Assembly (NCBI GenBank): GCA_025917655.1
Contig: CP084608.1
Coordinates: 2,170,001 to 2,234,000 of the forward strand
Length of the DNA stretch: 64,000 bases
From: Chlorella sorokiniana
Lineage: Eukaryota; Chlorophyta; Trebouxiophyceae; Chlorellales; Chlorellaceae
Direction: 5' to 3'
Part shown: piece by piece, positions 12,124 to 22,063 of the stretch
Layout: every line of letters begins with the position of its first letter
Position numbering within the stretch: position 1 is the first letter of the stretch
Position numbers and translations under genes: made by a program
The notes under the pieces: generated by a model
Database searches by the model: none
Told to the model about the DNA's origin: nothing
Seen by the model: the letters and a program-made list of their open reading frames with translations, nothing else

Positions 12124-12128
12124 TGTAA
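12124..12128 (+). terminator. TGTAA poly(A) signal of gene B
   Basis: TGTAA 200 bases past the gene B stop and just before the convergent decarboxylase fragment. Confidence 0.45.
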
Positions 12129-12191
12129 TGTTTCGTGAGCTTTGGTCGACTGGCAAGTACAGCTCAAAGATGGGCGGGGCTGCGGCCGCCG

Positions 12192-13005
12192 TCATGCCAT
12201 GTCATCATCGCCGCCGTTGCACTCGCCGAGCCGCTTCCCCATGAGCAATCGCGTCTCCAGGCTGCTGAGGCTGCACAACGTGGGAGCGCAATAAGCGAGA
12301 TGAGCTGCGCATGCTGTGCACTGGCGCCAGCGCGGCATGGAACTGATCAGCTGCGACTGCCGCCGACCACCTCCCCCAGAGCATGCGCCTACCCAACCAC
12401 ACTTCCAGCCCAGCATTAGCCCAGCATGTGGAGGTACAGGCGTCCAGCCCTGCCCACCTGTGCCTGGCCAGGTCCTCGTCCCATCGCACCGCCCCCGCTG
12501 GAACAGCACCACGATGGTGGACCCGCCAAAGGCAATGTAGACGGCCTGCAGAGGGGGCAGAGGGGGTGGGCAGTGCGGGTGGGCAGTGCGGGTGTTTGTG
12601 TGCAGAAGGGACCACCCACGTTTTGAATGCCAACAAAAAGAGGAGCGCGTGCGCATGCACGCGTCTGGGATGGTGGCTGATAGAGCTGCTGGGTGAGAGC
12701 GCTGCGACGAGCCCTGTTTTGTCGCTGCCGCTGCAACGGCTGCAAGCTGCACGCGGCAGCCGACTGGAGGCAGCTCAGCTTGCTGCCAGCTCAGCAGCCT
12801 CACCTCCTCGCCCTTCTCCAGCGTCTGGCTCACCCGCACCGTCCACTGTATGCTGCCCACCACCTGCGGCGGCAGGGTAAGAGGGCTGCCAGGCGACTGC
12901 GTGGGCCGTCGTTGTCCTGACTGGGCCCAATGCTTTACGCTTGCAGTCTGGGGCGCGCTGCAGCTGTGAAGCCAGCAATGGTAGCAATCAGACTCGCAAG
13001 CCCTC
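12192..13005 (-). pseudogene. 3'-truncated copy of phosphatidylserine decarboxylase gene
   Basis: Three minus-strand exons match the 3' end of the full decarboxylase gene at 16211-17040: MVGSIQWTVRVSQTLEKGEE (about 12863-12780), IAFGGSTIVVLFQRGR (about 12540) with the pyruvoyl-forming GGST intact, and SLETRLLMGKRLGE ending at 12192. Nothing upstream matches the C2, EF-hand or DYHR exons. Introns and flanking DNA are similar as well, so this is genomic duplication, not retrocopying. It cannot make a working enzyme alone; whether it is transcribed is unknown. Confidence 0.75.
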
Positions 13006-13618
13006 GGCAGTAGGATAGGGAGGAGTCGACCAGCTGTGAGTGGAGGATGAGATGCAAGCAGGCTGCTTCCAAGCCACCCTTAATCAGCAAAGCGGCCCCC
13101 AAAGGCAGCGGCGGCGGAAGCACGGGCCTCGGCAGCGCACCCCACAGGAACTGATTGCGGTGGAAGACCTCGCCAAGATTATTGAACTGGTGTTGGCACT
13201 TCTCTTTGTGACCTCTTCGAACTACCACGTACTTGTCGACCGTCGACATACCTCTCTCTCCCTCCCCCTCGTTTTTTTTTTTTGTGGGTCGAGTGCCACC
13301 CCAGGCCTGTCGTTGCTAATGTGAGGTACAGGGGTGTAATAATAGCAGCAGAACCACTGCCTTGCGGGATGTCGAGCGCATGCTTACCCCTTCTTTGCAA
13401 CCCTGGCCTTGTCGAGCATAGCTTACGTTAGTGTGATGTGACACACGTTGAAAACATTGTTATAACAATGGGTGAAGGCAATTTATGGCAGCGTTTGAAG
13501 ACGTCGACCTGCCTTGCCAGCTGGAGGGGTTTGCACGATGATTGTCCCTGGCTGGCAGGTGCTAGAAATTTCCACCCTCTCTTTGCACCCACGTGCTCGT
13601 TCGCTTTCGCTCGACATC
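13006..13618. other. junction after the duplicated block, no gene seen
   Basis: Similarity to the 17-kb region ends near 13005. The stretch to 13618 has only short frames and a T-run near 13270; it probably holds the promoter and 5' UTR of gene C. Confidence 0.4.
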
Positions 13619-14897
13619 ATGAGCAAGACATATGTGGTGTGGGAAGCTGAAGGTCGACTCGAGGAGACTCGAGGAGAATCCACCCGTGCCAGGCCGCCCA
13701 AGACATTGTTTGTTCCTGTCGATTCCCAGGCGAGTATGCTGGTGATGATCAGCGCCTTCACACACGCCCAGCTGCTCAGCTCGGCAGTGTTGGGGGACTT
13801 TGAGGCTTGCCCCGAGCTGCAAATGACTGGGCGTGGCTTATTCAAAGGTTGAGTGCCTCGAACCCGCAAGAACGTGCGTGTGTGGATCGGGCTGTGTTGG
13901 TCTTGCCGCTGCCGCTGCCTGCACCACCCGCTTTCCCTGCCGCTCCCGCTTTTCAAAGCTTGCCCACCTTCACCACGCCACTCCACCTCTTTGGCACCCA
14001 TCATGAACTGCAGGAGCAAACTTTAAACATCGACAAGAACTGGGGCGGTTCTGTCCTGGTGGCAGATGGACCAGCGCAGGACATCAGCTGGGGAAAGGGG
14101 CGGGTGACGGTGGAGGCGATGAGCGCCACCCCAGCGACAGGAGCAAGAAGCCAGCGGATGCCTTTCGTCTTGGGCCACACGCGACGACTTTGAAGGCCGT
14201 CTTCGAGAAGGCTAAAGAGCGCAATTACAAGATCTCCAACTACGACTCAAGGGACCCTGCGCAACGGCCCATGTTGGTGCAGGCCGTGGTGAGGGGCTGC
14301 TCGGTCTGTGATGCGCCCCGCCCTGCACCCGCGCCTACGCGACAGCACGCACTCGTATTTGGCGCCCTTCCCTGACGGCACCGCCTGACCTCTGTTCCTG
14401 GCCTGCAGGGCGACACCCCAGAAAGCGTACAGGAGCTGCGGGCATTCAAGTTCAAGGTGGTCCAGCGTGGCACCCTGACGAGCTTTGTGGAGTACCTCCC
14501 TGAAGATGAAGATGTGCGGGAGGAAGCCACTGCTCAGAAGGCAGCCAGTGCTCGGAAGGAAGCCACTGCTCAGAAGGCAGCCAGTGCTGGGAAGGAAGCC
14601 ACTGCCCAGAAGGCAGCCAAGCCCAAGAAGCGTGCTTCTGTCCCTGGTGAGCCGCCATCATCTAAGCGGCAGAGAACAGATACAACTCCAGCTGCCACAG
14701 CCGAAACTGAGCAGCAGCATGTTGCTGCTCACTTGCTGTTGTTGCGGTCTACTGTGGATGCGCAACGACAGCAAACCACCTCTGCAGCCGCAGCAGTCGC
14801 GGCTGGGCAGCAGCAACAGGAGCAGGAGCATGGGCAACAACCAGAGCAGCAACAGCAACAGCAGGCTAAGCGCCCAGCAAGAGCAGCAACAGGAACT

Positions 14898-14929
<32 letters not shown>

Positions 14930-15936
14930 CGCTGCCGAGGAGCATCCAGTGCGTGGCGGCACAGCCCCCGGCTCTCGAGCCGTCGGTCGAGACCCTCGGC
15001 GGCAGGGCAGAGCTTCTCACATGGTGGCGGCCGGGGTGCGCTCCGCTGGCAGCCAGCGCCTCAGCTTGCAGCCTGGGAGGCAGCGGCTGCGCCGCAGCAG
15101 GAGGGCACCGCAGCAGCACAGCCCAGCGCCGAGGATCAGCCTGCTGCCCACATCGGCCCCGCTCCCACCAAAGCTGCGGGTGCGGCAGGAGGCGGCGGTG
15201 GCGAGGAGGCACAGCAGCAGACCAACGCAAAGAGCAGCCTTGCGGATGGGGAGGGCGTGGCGGCAGGCAGGGGTCAGCACGGCGCAGGAACCCGCGCCGC
15301 CAAGCGCCATGCTGCAAGCATCCGTGGCAGCGGCCCAGCGACCAGAACCAGGGCAGAGCAGCCGGCCCCGCGTGCTCCCCAGCCAGCCCCGCGCAACGAG
15401 CCAGGCAGCGCTGCTGCGGCTGCGGCCCCTGCGGCGGCGGCGGTGGCGGCGACGCTAGAGGCCTCGGAGCCCCTGGCTGCACGGGGGGATCGTCGGGCGC
15501 GGTCCCCGCCCAACAGGCGGCGGCTCAGCAGGAGACGCGGATGGCCAAAGCGCTGGAGGTTTTGGAGAAGCTGCAGCAGATGCTGGAGGCGGTGCCAGCG
15601 GTGCCAGAGGACCTGCTGCTGGGCTTCTTTGCCCGCTTTGAGTGAGTGCCGAAGGAAGGGGGGAGGGGGGCGGGGGAGGGAGATGCGGAAACTGAATGGC
15701 CACATCTTGCGCGCACCATGTCAAGCCAGGAACTGGCTGCTTGGTCTCCTGGGCCACATTCCGTCCAGAAACATTCCCATGCATCTTTGGCGTGCAGGGA
15801 TGGCTGCGCGGCAAACGCCCTTGAGCTGAGCAAGCGCTGCGTGCGGGCTGGAAGCGTCAGGGTGGCGTGCCGGCAGGCGCTGCAGCAGGGCGAACCCACC
15901 CAAACCCTGCTGGAGTTGCTGGCCCGGCCCTTCTAG
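13619..15936 (+). CDS. gene C: unrecognised head + Gln-rich region + shared C-terminal cassette
   Basis: Head not recognised. From ATG 13619 (MSKTYVVWEAEGRLEE) an exon runs through PPKTLFVPVDSQASMLVMIS to a donor at 13848. Later exons give QTLNIDKNWGGSVLVADG, TLKAVFEKAKERNYKISNYD and FKVVQRGTLTSFVEYLPEDE, then three EATAQKAAS-type repeats, a basic patch (KPKKRAS, SSKRQR) suggesting nuclear targeting, and Gln runs. From about 14935 the DNA closely follows gene A 8770-9480, down to KALEVLEKLQQMLEAVP and QALQQGEPTQTLLELLARPF at the stop. The frame needs single added bases near 14097, 15075 and 15515, while gene A reads straight through the same region. The gene is therefore either damaged by sequence errors or decaying; the first is favoured because other genes show the same error type. 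Confidence 0.55.
14901..14928 (+). repeat. CAG run coding poly-Gln in gene C
   Basis: About nine pure CAG codons in the low-complexity linker of gene C, just before the part shared with gene A. Confidence 0.85.
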
Positions 15937-16138
15937 CCACTCGCAGTGGCAACGCCTACATTTGTGGGGCCTTGCCTCCAGTACTGGTGCCAAAGACAGC
16001 AGACTTCCTGATTCAGTGTGGCGAACTAACAACCGGGCTGCTCCCAGCCATCGAACAAACGTAGTTGCAGACGTGAACGAGTTACGCCAAGCAGCGGTGG
16101 TGTGTTGATTGCGAAGGCGTTGACAATTTGTGTGCACA

Positions 16139-16143
16139 TGTAA
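16139..16143 (+). terminator. TGTAA poly(A) signal of gene C
   Basis: TGTAA 203 bases past the gene C stop and 68 bases before the end of the convergent decarboxylase coding region. The distance is almost the same as at gene B, as expected for duplicated copies. Confidence 0.5.
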
Positions 16144-16210
16144 TGAATTCGTAAGCTTGAGTCAAAAGGCCGCAAGTACAGCTGGAGATGGGTTGGGGCT
16201 GCGGCCGCCG

Positions 16211-19200
16211 TCACGCCACGGCGTCGCCACCGCCGTAGCGCTCGCCAAGCCGCTCCCCCATGAGCACCCGCGTCTCCAGGCTGCTGAGGCTGCACGGCGT
16301 GGCAGCCCAGGAAGCCAAGAGGGCCAGCAAATTTTTGTGTGGCGCCAGCGCGGCATGAAGTGATACCAGCTGCGACTGCGGTCGACCGAACCCCCAAGAG
16401 CATGTGCCTACCTCTCCACACCTCCAGCCCAGCAGTAGCCCAGCTAGCAGAAGCACCCAACCGCGCCCAGCCCTACCCACCTGTGCCTGGCCAGGTCCCC
16501 GTCCCACCGCACCGCCCCCGCTGGAACAGCACCACGATGGTGGACCCGCCAAAGGCAAAGTAGCCGGCCTGCAGAGGGGGCAGAGGGGGTGGGCAGCGCG
16601 GGGGGTGTGGGGTGAGAAGGGGCCACCCACAATGTTGGGGGTCAACAACAGAGCTGCGCGTGCGTGTGCGTGCGTCTTTGGTGGTGGCTGGGAGCGTGCT
16701 GCTGGGTGAGAGCGCTGCAGAGAGCCTTGTTCTGTCGCCGCCGCTGCAACGGCTGCACGCTGCGCTGGGGCAGCTGCGCTCCAGCTCGACAGCCTCACCT
16801 CCTCGCCTTTCTGCAGCGTCTGGCCAACCCGCACCGTCCACCGTATGCTGCCCACCACCTGCAGCGTCAGGGTAAGAGGGCATTGCTCGTGGCTGCCAGG
16901 CGGCTGCGGTTGGCATGGGCCGCGGATGTCCGGACTGGCACCCCGCCTTACCCTGGCAGCCTGGAGTGCACTGCTGGTAGCAAAGCCAGCATCCAGCATG
17001 CTAGCAACCAGACTTGCAAGAGCCCGCGGCCAGCGCACTGCTTATCTTCCCTTCCCCTCCTCCCTACAAAAAGGAAGCCCACCGTGGCGCCAATGGCCAC
17101 GTAGGCCACGCGGCCGTACCCGGCGCACGCAGCGCCAGCACACTGCGCTTGTTGTGGGTGAAGACGTCGGCAAAGCGGGAGTTGACGGCTATCGGGTTGA
17201 CCGTCATCAGCTCTCCGGGATGTCCCGGATACTCTCCACGGTACCACCCACGGGCAAGTGGAAGCTGCGGGGCAGGCAGGGCAGGGCAGGGCAGGGGGCG
17301 TGGGCACAAGGCAGCCGACCCCGGCCTGAAACGCAGCATAACGCAGGCTGAAGGCTGGTGGGGAGGCGCTTTGTGGTGATCATCAGCCTGGCAGCCCAGC
17401 AAAGGCCCACCGGTGGTAATCCTGCGGCGCCAGCCGGAAGATGGCCAGCGAGCCGCCCTCAAAGTCTGCCGCCGTCAGCTGGCCGCTGCCGTCGCCGTCG
17501 CCGCCGTCCTCGGCAGCTCCCGCCTGGCCGCTGGCCGCTGTTGCGAAGCTCATCGCGCTCAGGCTGGTGGCTGCAGCGTCTAGCGCGTCCTCCGAGCCGT
17601 CCCTGGCCCCATCGGGAGCTTCTGCGGCATGCTCGCCACCCGGCGCACCTGCTGGCGCGGCCAGCGCTGCAGGCGCCGCCGCCGCCGCCAGGCCTGAGCC
17701 TGCTATGCTGCTGCTGCTGCCTCGCTGCGCCGCCGGACCTGTCTCCTGTCCAAGGTCTGCTGTGCTGCTGCCCGCGCTGCGGCCGACAGCGCCGCCTGCC
17801 GCGGCAGCTGCAGCAGGGGCATCGCCCAACAAGCCGGCGACGCTGAAGCGCCGCCCCTTGATCCAGCAGCGCGTGGCGTCGCCCACGCTGCCGAACACGG
17901 TCAGCCTGCACCAGGGGAGGCAGGACTGGCCCGATCGACGCCTGCGGCCTGCTAGGCAGGCGCTTGCCTGCACGCAACACTGGCTGATGCAGACGGTCCC
18001 ACGCTGCCCCCGAGCTCCCCCGCCCCATCTGCCCTGCCCGCCTGCGCTGCTCAGCAGGCTGCGCTCCAGCCCAGAACTCACGCTAGCCGCCAACCCACCC
18101 CACTGCCCCAAACCAACAGCAAACCTACCGGCAGTCTGCTGCAGACACCACCACGCCTGGGCCGCCTGCGGCGGCGATGGGGCGTGCCGCAGGGCGGATG
18201 CGGCGGTAAAAGAACTCGTTGAAGCAGCTGTAGGCAGCGGGGTTGGGTTCCTCGTATTCCTGCGTCGCATGGGCGCAGGTGGAGAGCGTGGCAAGGCGAC
18301 ACATGCGCGGCGAGGCGGCGCGGCGAGCGCTCTCCCAGCATGATATTCCCACGTTGGTTGCAAAGCGCACGGCGGCCCCGACCCCCTCTTGCCTCCCAAA
18401 CGCACCTGCACTTACACTTACACTCTCCCCTACACTCACCTACACACCAGCCCCAACAACCACACCCCATTCCCCATGCCTACACTACCCCTCCAACCGC
18501 AACCCCGCCTCCCCTCCTCGCAAGGCTAACCTTCATGTCGATGTGCCCCCGGAAGGCCTGCAGGAACTTGGGGATGTCGGCGGCGCTGTCGGCGCAGTCG
18601 GCGCGAGCCCCGTACTTGTCTGCGGAGATGCAATGGGGGCGTGGGGTGTGGGGGTATGCGTGCGTGGGCGGCAGAATGCCGGGTGGGTGATCGGTTAAAG
18701 TGCAGACGTGTGTGTGCGTGAGTGTGTAGGGGGCGGGGGGGGGGGGGCGCGCGCGCACAATGGCATGCTGGCTACAACCGTACCACCGTATACTAGGGCT
18801 TGAGGGAGGGCAGCAGGTGGCGGCGCAGTTGAAACGGGGCTGCTGCACGTCCCGAGGACAGGAGCGCGGCCGGCGCGAGGGCGCAGCCGCGGCGGCGCAC
18901 CCGTCATCTGCTTCAGCTTGCGCAGGGTGCCCTCCCGCAGCAGCAGCGCGCCCTCGGAGGTCTGGTACAGCGCGCGCATGGCCAGCGTGAGGCCGGGGAC
19001 ACCGCCTCCTCCACCACACGCTTGGTGGCACTGGGGGGATGGGGGCCGGCCGGTTGCAGGGTGGGTACCAGACGCTGGCTGGGTTGGGAGAGCATGGTGC
19101 ATGCGTGCAAGAGGGGCCGGCCTGGGCACGTTCCAGCATTGCCTGCCCAGGCAGGCTCCAACGCGCGCCCCCCCACACACACCCACACAAACACACTCAC

Positions 19201-21691
19201 CGGTCAAAGACTAGGATGTGGGCGGCGGCCGCCCCGTGCGCAGGCCCCCGGCGCGGTACTCGTTGCCGCGCCATAGCGCCGCGGTGGACCCCAGCAGCGG
19301 CTGGGTGGCCCACTCCGTCATGCTCAGCAGCCAGGAGCGCGAGACCTGCTCGGGGGTGGTGTAGCCGCCCTGCAGGCGGCGGCGGCGGCGGGGGGCGATG
19401 AGAGTAGCGGAGGGGCCTTGTCACGGGCGCTGCACCCGGGGACCGGGAGTGGTTGCCCAGGCGGCAGCGGCCGGCGGCTGCCGGACGGTGCTTGCGGGCG
19501 GCTCACACGCCAGCGGCACGGCTGCTCGGCCCAGCGAGCAGCGGGGGAGGAGCAGCAGCTGGGAGAGGGCGGAGGCAGCGGCAGGCGGCCTGTGCTGCCG
19601 CACCTTGAGGCTGTCTCCGGTACCTTCGTCCAGGGCCAAAGTGACGTAGCTGCAGGGCCGCAAGCAGACACTCCTTTTAGCAGCACGTCAGAGCAGGAGA
19701 ACGTTGCCACCGCCCCCTGCCCCTCCCAAACCACCATTTGCTCACTACCACCCATTTTCGACCCCTCCAGAATTTGTGACACAGACTCGGTACTAAAACA
19801 CGTCGCCATCCCAGGCCTCCAGCGCAGCACCCACATTATGTTTGCCAGGTCATCGCCAGGCAGCAGCTGGGCGCCGTCCACGGGGCAACGCCGCATGAGC
19901 CTGCAGGGTGGCGGCGGAGCCTTGCATACAAGGGCAAGGGCAGGGGCAGGCAGGCCTCCCTCCCGCCTCTACGTGCGTCCTTTCACACTTCCAAGCTGCC
20001 TGGGCATCCTTAACAGCATCAGCAGCTGGACACGCACAGCACGAGGGAGTGCAGCGCTAGGCGTGCCACACACGCCTGCAGCGCCGAGCCGACGCTGCCC
20101 GAGCGAAAGGACAGGCGGCAGCAGAGGCGGGCGCCCACCGATGGAACTCTCCCTCCTTGTGGCAGGCAGCCAGCAACGCCGCCAGCTCGTCTGCATCTAC
20201 CGCGCCACTGCCGTCCGCGTCAGCCTGCTGGAACAGTTTCGCTGCCTCCCCGGCAGCCAGGTCAGAGCCCATGGCCTGGCAAGAAAACGGGGGAGATACT
20301 AGGGATAGCTGTACAGCAAGCAGCCAGGAGGTGGAGAAACAAGCGGGAGCGGCTCGGAGTGGCGGCTCGGCATCCGCGGCGGCAGGAGCGCGGGGCAGGG
20401 GAGCTGCCGGCAGGGCCCGCCGCTTAGGCGCTCCGCTCTCCCACACAGGCACACTCTTGGCAGGGCCCGCCGCTTGGGCGCTCCGCTCTCCCATACATGT
20501 GCACTCCCAAGGCTCGCTGGTGGGCTGTGGAATGGAACCCTGTCACTCCTTGTTGCTGCCCAGGACTTGCCCGACTGCCCCCAAAGAGAAAACACAAAGA
20601 ACCGACCCCCCCCACATACACACACAGCCATCCCCTCGCAGCGCACCGCCAGCAGCCCTTCGAACTCCTGTTCCGTCAGCAGGCCGTCGCCGTTGAGGTC
20701 AGCCAGCGGCAGCAGGCGGCGCCAGAGCTGCTGCTCGAGGCCTGTGGGGCTGGCGGCTCGCACCGACACGCGCACGCGGCCGCACACGCGGGCAGAGTCA
20801 CCAGGGTCCACCAGCGGCACCCAAGCGTCCTGCAGCACCGCCTCGCCGCTGCTGGTGCTGGCCCTGCGGGGGGCGGGCTGACCCTCCCCCGCCTCTGACG
20901 CCGCCTCTGCGCCCTCTAGCCCGTCGTCGTCGCCGCGCCCGGCTGCAGCCAGCCGCTGCTCTCCTCGCCTTGGCTGGGCGCCGCCGTGCGCAGCACAGCG
21001 GGAGGGGGCGGCGTGGCTTCCCGATGCTGCTGGCGGAGGCGGCCGGGCTGCCTGGGGACTCGGCTGCGTCCCCAAAGTCCTCCGCCTCCTCCGCCTCTGC
21101 TTCGGCAAAGTAGCTGGCGAGGTCGATCTGGCACCAGCACTGCAGCCTGTCTCCCAGCGCTCCTTCCACGCGCCCCGCCCGGTACACCGCCACCTGGGCG
21201 ACGGTAGCCCCGACCGCTGCAGCACCACCGCCGCGCTGGCGTCCCAGCGGAAACGAGCCACCCCCTCTGGCCCGCCGCCGCCGGGCGCTTGCCGCACGCG
21301 GCGGCTGGCAAAGGTCTGCCTGCCCAGCGAAACCACCGCGTAGAACTTGGCCCTCTTCTTGGTTGGCTGCACTGGCGAGCCGGCCGCCGTTGCGGCGGGG
21401 TCTGCAGCGGGCGCCAGCCTCAGCTCCGCCTCATGCACCGTCACGCGGGCCATGCCGTAGAGGCCGTCCACCGTCACCCCCCGTCAGCGCCATGGACCCA
21501 TCCACAAAAACGCGGGAGGGCAGGCGAGCCAGGCGCAGCACCTGCAGCCCAGAGAAGCGTTGGGCTGAGATGGGAAGACATAGTGCTGCATGTGCAAGAA
21601 AGCAGCAAACAGCGGGCGGGAGCACCTTGTTTCCGCCGCCGCTTCTGCGGCGCCCGCCGACCAGCGCCTTGAGGCGGTCCCTCAGCCCCAT
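16211..21691 (-). CDS. PSD: phosphatidylserine decarboxylase, C2/EF-hand (plant PSD2/PSD3) type
   Basis: Makes phosphatidylethanolamine from phosphatidylserine with a self-made pyruvoyl group. From ATG 21691 (MGLRDRLKALVGG): a C2 domain (about 21480-20750: MARVTVHEAELRLAP, KFYAVVSLGRQTFASRRV, DRLQCWCQIDLASYF); EF-hand loop 1 DLNGDGLLTEQE and loop 2 DADGSGAVDADE, both with complete calcium ligands; a linker with CPVDGAQL and SWLLSMTEWATQPLLGST; AHILVFDR; DIPKFLQAFRGHIDM; FNEFFYRRIRPAARPI; VSAADCRLTVFG; then the catalytic APQDYHRW, VNPIAVNSRFADVFT and YFAFGGSTIVVLFQRGR, whose GGST serine becomes the pyruvoyl. It ends SLETRVLMGERLGE at 16211. Domain order matches extramitochondrial plant PSD2/3, which act at vacuole or ER membranes. 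One base is missing near 21475 and others near 17100-17240. Confidence 0.85.
20409..20508. repeat. two-copy 50-bp tandem repeat in PSD intron
   Basis: GGCAGGGCCCGCCGCTT starts at 20409 and again at 20459, each followed by the same GGCGCTCCGCTCTCCCA block. It lies between the two EF-hand exons. Confidence 0.75.
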
Positions 21692-22063
21692 CGCCGCGCT
21701 GAAACAGTCAATTGGCAGGGACCTGCGCCGCCCTGGGGCTCAGGGTGCCCTTGCCCAAGTCCCGGCTGAAAGGGGAGGGCTCTCCTCACAAAGCTCCACA
21801 AGGGACGCCGGGCCGTTCCCGTTCAGCGATCGTCAAATATGAGCGTGGAAGAGTCTGCAGGCCGCACGCCGCTCAGACCGGCAAACCCAACCCAGAACAG
21901 CCCCTGCAACCTGCGGCAGTTTCGGACACACGCAGAGAAGCAGTGCGAAACTGCTCATGAGTTTGTGGACAGGTGATCTCATCCATAACGACCGGGGGTT
22001 GACAGCATCTGCCTGCAGGGTGGTGACTGTCGGCGGCATTCACTGTGGCATGTTGGGTGATCG

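Noticed and set aside
12192-12863. Second functional phosphatidylserine decarboxylase
   Set aside because: Only the last three exons are present; the catalytic DYHR exon and everything upstream are absent.
18735-18750. G-tract as a G-quadruplex or replication element
   Set aside because: A single G run in a PSD intron without the spaced runs needed for a strong quadruplex; simple sequence is common in these introns.
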